IMG/VR virus record: IMGVR_UViG_3300010883_000028
Location: 1 to 61,075 of that record
Direction: 5' to 3' (one strand)
Origin: a virus
Length of the DNA stretch: 61,075 nt
Positions within the stretch are counted from its first letter, which is position 1, and every line of letters starts with the position of its first letter. This document shows, piece by piece, positions 54,046 to 61,075 of the stretch. The notes under the pieces are model-generated. The model was not told the origin of the DNA. It made no database searches and was given only the letters and a program-made list of their open reading frames with translations. Made by a program: the position numbers and the translations under genes.

Positions 54046-55748
54046 AATACTCCTCTGTGATTAGTTAGAAACACTGCATCACCAATCACTACGACATCAG
54101 GACCATAGTTATCAGCAAAAGACATAGTATCACCTACTGTATGACACATTGGTTTACCAGGTGCATTGAGTGATGTATTAATCACTGTAGGTGGTAGTCC
54201 CATTTCTTTTAATCTTTCTAATAACCATCGATACGGACCATCAGATATAGTTTGATATCTTACTGTGTTGTCTGTATGTATAACTCCAGATAGTGCTTCT
54301 GTGCCTAATTCAGTAGGTTTTGCCGTATGTAGCATATAGGGAGATAATGTTTCTGTTTGTAAATACTTAGATAAGTCTTCTTCTAAAATCATTATACCAT
54401 ATGGACGCCACCATTCACGTTCTTTAATCTTACGTTCATTGAAATAGAGTGCGGCGTATTTACGATTAGTTAGATATAAGATTGAGCGATTACCTAATGC
54501 TCTTGGACCTACATGACTTTCTCCTTGACATACTGCAATGATTTTATCATGTATCATAAAGTCTGCTACTGTATATGCAGTTTCTTTATCCATCATAGGT
54601 ATAACTTCATCTTGCCAGTTTGTTGTAGGACAATCGTCTGCTTCGATACCTAAGTGGTCTAGTATTGCATACATCGATCCGATGCTTTGACCTTCGTCAC
54701 CTATGCTAGGAGGGATTTTCATGTTAGTAAACATAGCACTCAAAACTTCGTTAATGACAACATTATGTGCAACACCTCCACTATATACGAATTCTTCATC
54801 ATGCTTAAAATACTCTGCACAAAATTGTACTAGTTTCTCTGCTAGTACTGTCTGTACTGTACGAAACCAGTCGAGATGCCATTGATTAACAAATGGATGT
54901 CCAGTTGGGTGTACATGAACTTGTGCATGAGGGTATATAGATTCTTTTGTACTACCACGACCATCTGCAGTAATTGCTTTAAGACCATGACCAAAATATA
55001 ATTTATCTTCTGTCATACCACTTACTGAAAAATATTTGAAATGATTGAATGCTTCACCTACAAACTCTTTAAAGTCATATTTTCTTAGATGATTTGCATA
55101 TGTCTCATTTACTTTACCATATGATATAAGACCCATGAAGTTACCACTTCTGTCTGCAAAAGTATTTTCCCATTGGTCCTTAGTACCTCGACCAAGTAAG
55201 TCAGCAGAGGTATCATAATACAAGTCGCCTATTGAACACATATCTTGCATAGCGTATTTTAGTACTCTTTTACGACCTTTGAACACGCTCGTATGCACAC
55301 CATAGTCACCACAACCATCGATGACAAGACCACTATTAATACCATGTAACCACACACCATTCATATAGTGTGCATAGTGATGTTCGCATCTGTAGTATTT
55401 CTCAGCACGATAAGGTAAGTTCTCAAATACACATAAGAACTTTTCTTCAGAAATCTCATGTATCAATTCGTCATCTTTATATCGCCAATTTAGTTTTTCC
55501 TCTTGGTCAGGTGTGCCAGTCTGTTCACCAACAGTAACAACAATAGCATCTAATACTTTAGGTATACCCATACCTTTTAAGTCATCTGCTAACTTAGCAA
55601 AGTCCCATTTATAGTAGTGATATTTCTTGATACCTTTGACACGCTCTATATTAAGATACGTTGACTTCTTACCATTGACAACTGTTTCGTCAGAGTAGTA
55701 TGTCACGTTTGCATCATGGTTAACTAAGTGAAGTGATAATATATTCAT
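54030..55748 (-). CDS. NodU/CmcH-family carbamoyltransferase (572 aa)
   Basis: 572 aa, full length for the family. N-terminal Kae1/YgjD-like ATPase half with HHYAHYMNGVW, VIDGCGDYGVHTS and FVYSGGVAHNVVINEVL; C-terminal carbamoyl-transfer half with VCQGESHVGPRALGNRSILY, EREWWRPYGIM and VINTSLNAPGKPMCHT. Uses carbamoyl phosphate and ATP to carbamoylate a hydroxyl group. The acceptor is unknown: a hydroxymethylated base, sugar or small molecule. Flanked by an oxygenase and RNase H. Confidence 0.88.
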   Translation of the reverse strand: MNILSLHLVNHDANVTYYSDETVVNGKKSTYLNIERVKGIKKYHYYKWDFAKLADDLKGMGIPKVLDAIVVTVGEQTGTPDQEEKLNWRYKDDELIHEISEEKFLCVFENLPYRAEKYYRCEHHYAHYMNGVWLHGINSGLVIDGCGDYGVHTSVFKGRKRVLKYAMQDMCSIGDLYYDTSADLLGRGTKDQWENTFADRSGNFMGLISYGKVNETYANHLRKYDFKEFVGEAFNHFKYFSVSGMTEDKLYFGHGLKAITADGRGSTKESIYPHAQVHVHPTGHPFVNQWHLDWFRTVQTVLAEKLVQFCAEYFKHDEEFVYSGGVAHNVVINEVLSAMFTNMKIPPSIGDEGQSIGSMYAILDHLGIEADDCPTTNWQDEVIPMMDKETAYTVADFMIHDKIIAVCQGESHVGPRALGNRSILYLTNRKYAALYFNERKIKEREWWRPYGIMILEEDLSKYLQTETLSPYMLHTAKPTELGTEALSGVIHTDNTVRYQTISDGPYRWLLERLKEMGLPPTVINTSLNAPGKPMCHTVGDTMSFADNYGPDVVVIGDAVFLTNHRGVLWSSN

Positions 55749-56599
55749 TAGAACTCTTCAATACTTTCTATCATTATGTTCATTCGTTTTGATATAAACA
55801 AGTCAAGCAGTTTACGTCTACTGCCCTCTATAGTACTATTTAGTTGCTCTAAAACGCTTGTTTTGATGTTATCTGGTACTAATGATAGATTGACTAACTG
55901 CATATTAATATCAAATCGGTCATTCCACATTTGACCATTGCTAGTATGATATAAGTTTTTCATATCTGACATCTTCTTCTTAGTGACAGGTTTCTGTCTA
56001 CCACCATTAACGAATACATCAGGTTCAGATAAGATGTTTGGTATACCATCACCTCTGTCGCCTTTGATAGCGTGTTCTAATAGATATTCAGTAGGGTTGT
56101 TACACTTCAAAAACTTCTTTAATATCGGAGAGAACTGCTCTACATTACTATACTCTTGTAACTGTTGAAAGTCTTTATCTCCAGACAGAATAAGAATAGG
56201 GTCGCCCCCTAATTGCATACCTTTATCGTGACATATAGTTCCGATGATATCGTCTGCTTCTGCGTGTTCTACTTGAATAACTTTATATGGTGCATTCTCT
56301 TTTATCTCGTCACGAATGTTATTCAGTGCAGTGAAGATTTCATTCCAATCATATGGACTCTTCGCACGGTCAGTTTTTCGTGATGCTTTATAGTAAGGAA
56401 ATATGTCTTTACGCCAATAGTGCTTATCATCACAACAAACAACTAAGTCTCCATACTTATTACTAAACTTCTGCTTATACATTCTTAATGAATTAAAAAC
56501 CATATGGCGTACTAGACTTTCATCTACTGCACCTTGATTACCTTGAAGGTTCATCATAAGGTTTGAAATCATTACTTGGTTTAAGTCAACTAAAATCAT
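55748..56599 (-). CDS. rnh: RNase H / 5'-3' exonuclease (T4 Rnh, FEN1 family)
   Basis: 283 aa (T4: 305 aa). Acidic metal-binding residues: MILVDLNQ, VVCCDDKHYWRKDIFPYYKA, HAEADDIIGTICHD, ILILSGDKDFQQLQ, AIKGDRGDGIPN. Removes RNA primers of lagging-strand fragments. It overlaps the carbamoyltransferase start by 1 nt. Confidence 0.9.
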   Translation of the reverse strand: MILVDLNQVMISNLMMNLQGNQGAVDESLVRHMVFNSLRMYKQKFSNKYGDLVVCCDDKHYWRKDIFPYYKASRKTDRAKSPYDWNEIFTALNNIRDEIKENAPYKVIQVEHAEADDIIGTICHDKGMQLGGDPILILSGDKDFQQLQEYSNVEQFSPILKKFLKCNNPTEYLLEHAIKGDRGDGIPNILSEPDVFVNGGRQKPVTKKKMSDMKNLYHTSNGQMWNDRFDINMQLVNLSLVPDNIKTSVLEQLNSTIEGSRRKLLDLFISKRMNIMIESIEEF

Positions 56600-56613
56600 A
56601 ATATTATCCTTTG

Positions 56614-57015
56614 TTAGTCTTCGATATTCTCATCTGCTTCTAATTCGTCAAGCATTAAGTCCACTCCGACCTGTGCTATTTCACCAGCACGATTTTTCTT
56701 TAATGTAAATTTACAGTACCTATCAATTAAGTCCTGCATTTCGTGATGTACTTTACCATGTCGATATAAGCAACTTCTTAACGCCTCTAATGCAAAAGCA
56801 TAGTCTTTAAGAAACTCGTCACACGTTACATCAACACCTTGAGCAGTCATCTCTTTAGCACCTGCCATTAAGATGCTTTCTGCTAAATAGTTACTCATCG
56901 ATGCAACTTTTTGTTGTTGCATATCTTCAACAATGTTATGTGTAGCGGCCAAATCTTCTTCACTATTAATTTCATTGCTTATTGCTTTTGGAAACTTTAT
57001 GACATTATCCGACAT
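56614..57015 (-). CDS. Conserved marine T4-like protein (133 aa)
   Basis: 133 aa: MSDNVIKFPKAISNEINSEE, YLAESILMAGAKEMTAQGVD, CDEFLKDYAFALEALRSCLY, acidic end (LMLDELEADENIED). A helical protein common in this phage group. Overlaps the upstream gene by 11 nt. Unknown. Confidence 0.6.
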   Translation of the reverse strand: MSDNVIKFPKAISNEINSEEDLAATHNIVEDMQQQKVASMSNYLAESILMAGAKEMTAQGVDVTCDEFLKDYAFALEALRSCLYRHGKVHHEMQDLIDRYCKFTLKKNRAGEIAQVGVDLMLDELEADENIED

Positions 57016-57517
57016 ATCGATATTTACCTTTCACTAAAACTCGCCTTGCTTTTGTCTGTTGCTCGTAAGCAAGATTTCTCTTGTCTACAAGATGTCCAAT
57101 ACGTCTACTAATAGATGTACCAAGATTTTTTGGTAACATATCTGCTAACTTTTCGTCTGCTAACATAACTCTACGAACTTCTGCGATAACAACTCTTTTC
57201 TTGGCGTGTTTCAAGTTATCGATAGCACTGAAGATTGCTTTATCTATAGTAGTATGTATATCTCTACGTTTAATCTTAGGCACATATGAAGATGATGACC
57301 ATTTAAGTTGACTACCTCCATTACGACCTACATATTGTTTAGTTCCATCTTTATTGATATAATGGGACTCTTCTACAATTTCATACATATAAACTTTAGT
57401 TCCGTCTTCTCTGACACGAATAAGTTTTTGTGCATATCTTGCTGGTTGAAGCATACGCAGTTCTATATTATCATTCTCACGTTTCAACGAAACGGGTATT
57501 TCTAATGCACTACTCAA
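57005..57517 (-). CDS. Conserved protein, possible DNA-binding (170 aa)
   Basis: 170 aa: ELRMLQPARYAQKLIRVRED, GTKVYMYEIVEESHYINKDG, IDKAIFSAIDNLKHAKKRVV, IAEVRRVMLADEKLADMLPK, ISRRIGHLVDKRNLAYEQQT. The C-terminal half looks like a winged helix with a basic wing. Overlaps the glutaredoxin gene by 4 nt. Function unknown. Confidence 0.55.
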   Translation of the reverse strand: MSSALEIPVSLKRENDNIELRMLQPARYAQKLIRVREDGTKVYMYEIVEESHYINKDGTKQYVGRNGGSQLKWSSSSYVPKIKRRDIHTTIDKAIFSAIDNLKHAKKRVVIAEVRRVMLADEKLADMLPKNLGTSISRRIGHLVDKRNLAYEQQTKARRVLVKGKYRYVG

Positions 57518-58041
57518 ACTGGATGTCCTTCGACCTCTGAAGGTTCTAATGTCTCTGGATATCTACTCCATAAGAAGTCTTTGACACTATCTACACGGAA
57601 TGAACGCCAACCACTGACATCAATATCCCATACTGCTAGAATATTTCTATTAACTTTCTTTTCAGCATCAGGTGCTACATCGGACTTATAATCTTCAGGT
57701 AGATATTCTGACTTCAGTGTACAGTTCATAACCCTCTCTGTGCCGTCTTTCTTAGTGAATGTTACTTTCACAAAACCTTTATTTAAATCATCAATTAATT
57801 CTTCTCGCATTTCAATATCCTTCATCATAAGTTTAAATTCATTATACCCTCCTATGACAACTTTGTCAACTACTATTATCGGCATAGACCTACTATTTGG
57901 GAATTTTACCATCAAGTCTTCTCTACTAATATCAGTTGGCATATGAAAAATCTCTACGCCTAATCTTGAGTGTTGATTATCGACCAAGTCTTTTGCCATA
58001 GTGCAGTAAGCACAATCATCTTTCGTGTATATTTCAATCAT
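57514..58041 (-). CDS. Glutaredoxin fused to WYL_2 (DUF2693-like) domain (175 aa)
   Basis: 175 aa. Residues 1-75 are a glutaredoxin: YTKDDCAYCTMAKDLV (CxxC active site), SMPIIVVDKVVIGGYNEF. Residues ~88-165 (FVKVTFTKKDGTERVMNCTL, NILAVWDIDVSGWRSFRVDS) match the WYL_2/DUF2693 SH3-like domain common in phages. It may support ribonucleotide reduction or redox control; the fusion partner could target it. Overlaps both neighbours by 4 nt. Confidence 0.8.
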   Translation of the reverse strand: MIEIYTKDDCAYCTMAKDLVDNQHSRLGVEIFHMPTDISREDLMVKFPNSRSMPIIVVDKVVIGGYNEFKLMMKDIEMREELIDDLNKGFVKVTFTKKDGTERVMNCTLKSEYLPEDYKSDVAPDAEKKVNRNILAVWDIDVSGWRSFRVDSVKDFLWSRYPETLEPSEVEGHPV

Positions 58042-58763
58042 GTTGATATTCCTTTATTTACTATTATCTTAATACGATTGATATAAGTCTCTCTTATATC
58101 ATTGAATTTGTTTGCCTCATGCTTTCTTACGAATGCATCTAGGTCTATACAATCAGACTTCTGAAAATTCCATGCTTCATCTTTATCTATATTAACCCAA
58201 GTCTTAACTATGTTCTTTCGTCTATCCATAAAGGTATATAGAAAACTTTCATTAGTTGCAATATACTTTTTAGATAAAAACTTAACAAAGAAATTCTGTC
58301 TCTTACCTACAACACCTACATAGTCACTGTCTTCAAATTCTTTAGTATGATTATCTATCTCTAACTTCTTTCTATATGTAGGTACCATTGCAACTACAAA
58401 ACCTATCTTTGACATATTTACGGCAGGATTTTGTGCTATCTCATAGCATTCTTTAATAAAGTCTTTTGTCCATTCATCAACAGATAGTTCACGAAAATGT
58501 TTAACAATACGATGTGCTTCATCAAACATTTCTTCTGGTACTCCTAACTCAATAGGATTGTTATAGAAATGTGCTACTTTATCTTTAGTAGATTTTATAC
58601 CATTAGCAGTATCACCACGATAACCTGTATTAGAATTACCTATAAATTCGCCATCAGTTTCTACTTGCCAGATTGCTCTAGTTAGTAGTTGAATAAGGTC
58701 AGTAACGCCAGGGTTCGAATCCGTTTTGCCCGAAATCGTTATCGTTAAAGTCCTGATGTTCAT
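58038..58763 (-). CDS. Conserved protein, unknown (241 aa)
   Basis: 241 aa with AGGAGA before the ATG. RTLTITISGKTDSNPGVTDL, QLLTRAIWQVETDGEF, KQNFFVKFLSKKYIATNESF and YTFMDRRKNIVKTWVNIDKD; mixed alpha/beta. Unknown role near glutaredoxin and the Cys-rich protein. Confidence 0.55.
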   Translation of the reverse strand: MNIRTLTITISGKTDSNPGVTDLIQLLTRAIWQVETDGEFIGNSNTGYRGDTANGIKSTKDKVAHFYNNPIELGVPEEMFDEAHRIVKHFRELSVDEWTKDFIKECYEIAQNPAVNMSKIGFVVAMVPTYRKKLEIDNHTKEFEDSDYVGVVGKRQNFFVKFLSKKYIATNESFLYTFMDRRKNIVKTWVNIDKDEAWNFQKSDCIDLDAFVRKHEANKFNDIRETYINRIKIIVNKGIST

Positions 58764-58878
58764 TTGGTTCTCCTTTCAATTTACAATTACATCCACCACA
58801 GTTAATACAAGTCTCACATTCAGTGCATGAAAATTCATCTGCTTTACAACTATCATTACACTGTGAGCAACTATACAT
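58699..58878 (-). CDS. Cysteine-rich mini-protein (59 aa)
   Basis: 59 aa with ten Cys in the first 32 residues: MYSCSQCNDSCKADEFSCTE, CETCINCGGCNC. The pattern suggests a metal-binding (Zn or Fe-S) protein. The C-terminal tail (DFNDNDFGQNGFEPWRY) is read from DNA that overlaps the next gene by 65 nt. Starts inside the end of the 61-aa gene. Unknown. Confidence 0.6.
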   Translation of the reverse strand: MYSCSQCNDSCKADEFSCTECETCINCGGCNCKLKGEPNEHQDFNDNDFGQNGFEPWRY

Positions 58879-59056
58879 TATTAAATTTCAATTCTTCTTC
58901 ATCTGCCCACTTATCATAAGCAACTGCTACTTGCTCTTTAGTTGCAATCAGATGATTAAGTATAGATATACCCTGGCGTTTTTCATCACTGGCACCTTCT
59001 TCTAGCAATATCTTTGCTTCTTTCAACTGATTAATATCATATAATATACTGTTCAT
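58871..59056 (-). CDS. Small helical protein (61 aa)
   Basis: 61 aa: INQLKEAKILLEEGASDEKR, QGISILNHLIATKEQVAVAY, DKWADEEELKF. Coupled by ATGA-type overlaps with both neighbours. Unknown. Confidence 0.5.
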   Translation of the reverse strand: MNSILYDINQLKEAKILLEEGASDEKRQGISILNHLIATKEQVAVAYDKWADEEELKFNNV

Positions 59057-59208
59057 ATTTTATATCCTTTATAAACTACATATGCATCAATAGTACTATT
59101 CTTCATAGCATAAGGATTGCGTTCAATAAAGATACACAATTCTTCAAATGTTAATCCTAAGAACTCCATTTCCTTTCTAAGGACTGTCATTGCACCTTTG
59201 ATTTTCAT
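59053..59208 (-). CDS. Small protein, unknown (51 aa)
   Basis: 51 aa: MKIKGAMTVLRKEMEFLGLT, FEELCIFIERNPYAMKNSTI, DAYVVYKGYKI. An HTH-like helix pair. Overlaps upstream stop by 1 nt and downstream start by 4 nt. Unknown. Confidence 0.55.
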   Translation of the reverse strand: MKIKGAMTVLRKEMEFLGLTFEELCIFIERNPYAMKNSTIDAYVVYKGYKI

Positions 59209-59432
59209 TACACATACTCCCTTAACTGTTGTAATGCCATTTCTTTAGGCATATATCCAGAGTACCTATCATAAGGTTGTATCATACCACCACACTCTGT
59301 TTTGTCTTTACAGATTGCACCTATATACCAACCAGCGGCAGATGCCATCACAATTGGTTCAGAGATTTGCAGTGTAGGAGTATACCTGTCTGCATTAAAC
59401 TTAATGTCTTCAATTTTCTTTTGAAATTTCAT
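59208..59432 (-). CDS. Small protein, unknown (74 aa)
   Basis: 74 aa from MKFQKKIEDIKFNADRYTPT (59432), with GTGAG 8 nt upstream. An upstream in-frame ATG (59453) would add MKESENI, the shared type B leader peptide. MASAAGWYIGAICKDKTECG, PYDRYSGYMPKEMALQQLRE. Unknown. Confidence 0.55.
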   Translation of the reverse strand: MKFQKKIEDIKFNADRYTPTLQISEPIVMASAAGWYIGAICKDKTECGGMIQPYDRYSGYMPKEMALQQLREYV

Positions 59433-59463
59433 AATATTCTCACTTTCTTTCATTTTATAATTC

Positions 59464-59492
59464 ATAGTAACACAAATACTACAAGTTGTCAA
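59464..59492 (-). promoter_or_regulatory. Host-like promoter for 59432 gene
   Basis: Minus strand TTGACA (59492-59487), 17-nt spacer, TACTAT (59469-59464). Confidence 0.65.
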
Positions 59493-59500
59493 GCACTTTT

Positions 59501-59776
59501 TTAATTAAATGCTATTAAACTTAGTAGTAAACTATTCAATGCAAATCCAACTGAATTTGATACGATATATAACATATCTTTAGCATAGATTGCCCTTATT
59601 AGAAACAAGAATAATCCTAACCAGATTAGTAGTATAAAGTTTAGGGGAGGTAATTGACTTGACCATCCCATTATTACTGAGATTGATGTCGGAGCAGTCG
59701 CTCCATGAATTAGGATCATTCCAATCCATCCACAAGTTTCTGGAATTACATTCTTTTTAGTAGTTGATTTTTTCAT
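59501..59776 (-). CDS. Small three-helix membrane protein, SemiSWEET-like look (91 aa)
   Basis: 91 aa from MKKSTTKKNVIPETCGWIGM (59776). Three predicted membrane helices (GWIGMILIHGATAPTSISV; LNFILLIWLGLFLFLIRAIY; IVSNSVGFALNSLLLSLIAF). Size and helix number resemble SemiSWEET/PQ-loop proteins, without firm motif proof. Type B leader under cassette promoter copy 5. Confidence 0.5.
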   Translation of the reverse strand: MKKSTTKKNVIPETCGWIGMILIHGATAPTSISVIMGWSSQLPPLNFILLIWLGLFLFLIRAIYAKDMLYIVSNSVGFALNSLLLSLIAFN

Positions 59777-59819
59777 AATATTCTCACTTTCGTTCATTGT
59801 TAATCTTTATTATACTATT

Positions 59820-59908
59820 ATAATAGCACAACTTTTGCCACTTGTCAAGGGAAATCCACATAAAAAGTAAAAAAAGTTTTCAGTAAAAACAATCACTTAG
59901 CAAATTAA
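59820..59908 (-). promoter_or_regulatory. Cassette promoter copy 5 with 66-nt repeat
   Basis: 59843-59908 is identical to 42966-43031 in inverted orientation. TTGACA (59848-59843), 17-nt spacer with GTGGCAAA and TGC, TATTAT (59825-59820). Confidence 0.85.
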
Positions 59909-59909
59909 G

Positions 59910-59948
59910 TGCATATTTTTTAAATTTATAGGGTGAAAAAAATATGCA
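59910..59948. repeat. 12-bp inverted repeat beside promoter copy 5
   Basis: TGCATATTTTTT (59910-59921) and AAAAAATATGCA (59937-59948), 15-nt loop; it adjoins the 66-nt repeat. May be a terminator for the upstream minus transcript or a regulatory hairpin. The 59949-60081 stretch shows further short stems but no gene that I can support. Confidence 0.5.
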
Positions 59949-60081
59949 AAAAAGCACCAGCATCATACAGTTTTCTCACATTAAGACTAGTAGAACTGTG
60001 CCTAATATCATTGGCGAAAACTCTAGTCGCCTCGTCTGCTTGTCTCTAAGAGTCCTAGCAAGTGGGGCAGATATCTTTCTA

Positions 60082-60285
60082 TTACTTTTCAGCAATAGTA
60101 ATAACGTATTTCTTACCATTCATATCACACATCTCAATGGTCTTTGTGGTTGATTGAAACCAACCTTCTGTAGGATGTAAATCCCACTGAATAGGACCGA
60201 TTAGACCTATAATACCTTGTTCATCGTACTTCAACAATCCTTTTTTGATTGTATCTGCTATTTTGTCGCAATATGCAAGTTTCAT
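60082..60285 (-). CDS. Small protein, unknown (67 aa)
   Basis: 67 aa: MKLAYCDKIADTIKKGLLKY, DEQGIIGLIGPIQWDLHPTE, GWFQSTTKTIEMCDMNGKKY. AAGGAGA before the ATG, own promoter. Unknown. Confidence 0.5.
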   Translation of the reverse strand: MKLAYCDKIADTIKKGLLKYDEQGIIGLIGPIQWDLHPTEGWFQSTTKTIEMCDMNGKKYVITIAEK

Positions 60286-60317
60286 AATTATCTCCTTATT
60301 CTCAATCTTACATATAC

Positions 60318-60346
60318 ATTATATCAGAACTATTTATGTTTGTCAA
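60318..60346 (-). promoter_or_regulatory. Host-like promoter for 60285 gene
   Basis: Minus strand TTGACA (60346-60341), 17-nt spacer, TATAAT (60323-60318). Confidence 0.7.
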
Positions 60347-60370
60347 GTAAAAAAGTGGCAATAATGAAAT

Positions 60371-60721
60371 TTATTTTTGTGTTGTGACTTCCATCTGTGT
60401 TCCTTTGACCAATATTGGACTAGGACTCCGTGGACTTTGCATATCTACTGCTTGTGATACTTCAGGTATAACAAATCTACACTCAAAAGTATCATTTTTC
60501 CAATCCCAAGGATCGGATGAAGTATTATCCCATGTTAGTACTGCTACTTTATTAATAAAATTATCTTCACTATCATTCCATGCAACTGTTATTTGTTGAC
60601 CTACTAGACTTTCAACGAACCGATTAGGGTATGAACGTATCTCTGCTGGAAATACTTTGCTATCGCTTATTCGATTAAAATCGAGTACTCTTTGAGAGTG
60701 TTCTGAAAGTCTATGTGTCAT
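60371..60721 (-). CDS. Conserved protein, unknown (116 aa)
   Basis: About 116 aa from MTHRLSEHSQRVLDFNRISD (60721). SYPNRFVESLVGQQITVAWN, DSEDNFINKVAVLTWDNTSS, DTFECRFVIPEVSQAVDM: beta-rich. The start lies 5 nt after the thermonuclease stop. Unknown. Confidence 0.5.
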   Translation of the reverse strand: MTHRLSEHSQRVLDFNRISDSKVFPAEIRSYPNRFVESLVGQQITVAWNDSEDNFINKVAVLTWDNTSSDPWDWKNDTFECRFVIPEVSQAVDMQSPRSPSPILVKGTQMEVTTQK

Positions 60722-60725
60722 GGTA

Positions 60726-61075
60726 CTATTTATCCAATGTGATGTCGTATGTGATGCCGGTTTCTGCAAGTATTTTACGATTATCTAAATGTTGTTGTTC
60801 TATATCATCTTTTGATTGACCATGATATTTAACACCATAGGCATTCATAATCATCTCTTCATTAAGGTCTAAATCAAATTCTCCATCACCACTACTATAC
60901 ATGAGAATACCAAGTATACGACCAAACTTACCTCGGTCATCTTTCTCTGTCTTTAGATTAAAAACAGACCCTACAGGTAATCTATCTTTGATATAGTTCT
61001 TTGCAAGATTACCATAATACTTTTCTTGTAAATCTCTTGTACGACTTTCTGGTGTATCAATACCAAATAGTCTAA
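60726..61075 (-). CDS. Thermonuclease (SNase family), N-terminus cut by window edge
   Basis: The last 115 codons are visible: RLFGIDTPESRTRD (R and D/E of the SNase active site), LAKNYIKDRLPVGSVFNLKT, DDRGKFGRILGILMYS (second Arg), LNEEMIMNAYGVKYHGQSKD. Calcium-dependent nuclease that degrades DNA and RNA; the start and any signal peptide lie outside the window. Confidence 0.85.
   Translation of the reverse strand, partial: RLFGIDTPESRTRDLQEKYYGNLAKNYIKDRLPVGSVFNLKTEKDDRGKFGRILGILMYSSGDGEFDLDLNEEMIMNAYGVKYHGQSKDDIEQQHLDNRKILAETGITYDITLDK

Noticed and set aside
58711-58722. GGGTTCGAATCC, looks like a tRNA T-arm
   Set aside because: No acceptor, D or anticodon arms around it; the stretch is coding in two overlapping minus-strand genes.
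59944-60153. 69-codon plus-strand ORF
   Set aside because: Overlaps the 3' end of a minus-strand gene and a hairpin-rich gap; no promoter or ribosome-binding site.
1-61075. Cyanophage origin
   Set aside because: No photosystem or other cyanobacterial auxiliary genes in the window, and the tmRNA tag is of alphaproteobacterial type.
1-61075. CRISPR arrays, insertion sequences or integrase/attachment sites
   Set aside because: None seen by eye on either strand; repeats present are promoter cassettes and short inverted repeats.

Overview
The window is a piece of a large, AT-rich, T4-like marine myophage genome. It carries a T4-type baseplate, hub and tail module (gp4, gp5, gp6, gp8, gp25, gp26, gp27, gp48, gp53, PAAR tip), T4-type replication and late-transcription genes (gp32, gp59, gp33, RNase H), and the accessory set usual in marine T4-likes (PhoH, ThyX, bS21, HesB/IscA, glutaredoxin, many 2-oxoglutarate oxygenases). 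No photosystem gene is present. A two-piece, circularly permuted tmRNA with the tag ANDNFAPMAIAA points to an alphaproteobacterial host. SAR11/Pelagibacter or a relative is an inference from that tag, the AT-richness and the gene set.

Layout. 1-18769 (minus strand): tail fibre and baseplate late genes. 18825-23787 (plus): head completion, tube, hub (gp26 with a slippery -1 frameshift site), an EF-hand membrane protein and a repeat-rich tape-measure candidate. 23788-34487 (minus): membrane protein, gp32, gp59, oxygenase, gp33, SleB-type hydrolase, permuted tmRNA, secreted protein, PD-(D/E)XK exonuclease, GH108-like endolysin with a holin candidate, PhoH, bS21, another oxygenase. 34575-35279 (plus): P-loop kinase. 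35280-35916 (minus): a chain of overlapping mini-genes. 36112-45655 (plus): thyX, an oxygenase, then many small accessory genes driven by repeated promoter cassettes, a lipoprotein cluster, tRNA-Arg(UCU), HNH and ParB-like proteins. 45660-48770 (minus): an ORF-less structured-RNA region, small genes and a Fis-type HTH regulator. 48949-51497 (plus): a three-gene envelope module. 51562-61075 (minus): HesB, two oxygenases, Hc1-like protein, NodU-type carbamoyltransferase, RNase H, glutaredoxin-WYL_2 fusion, small genes and a truncated thermonuclease.

Expression logic. Structural genes are preceded by T4-late boxes (TATAAATA), in keeping with the gp33 co-activator. Accessory genes use host-like promoters: consensus TTGACA, an exactly 17-nt spacer and a TATAAT-like box. 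Five of these share an upstream GTGGATTTCCC block, and two share a perfect 66-nt repeat in opposite orientations. In several genes, including bS21, the predicted transcription start falls on the ATG, implying leaderless mRNAs.

Most noteworthy: the permuted tmRNA (with a possible ORF in its intervening segment), the gp26 frameshift site, the repeated promoter/leader cassettes, the leaderless genes, and the unexplained RNA-like region at 45.68-46.09 kb. All calls come from reading sequence; no database search or folding program was run.
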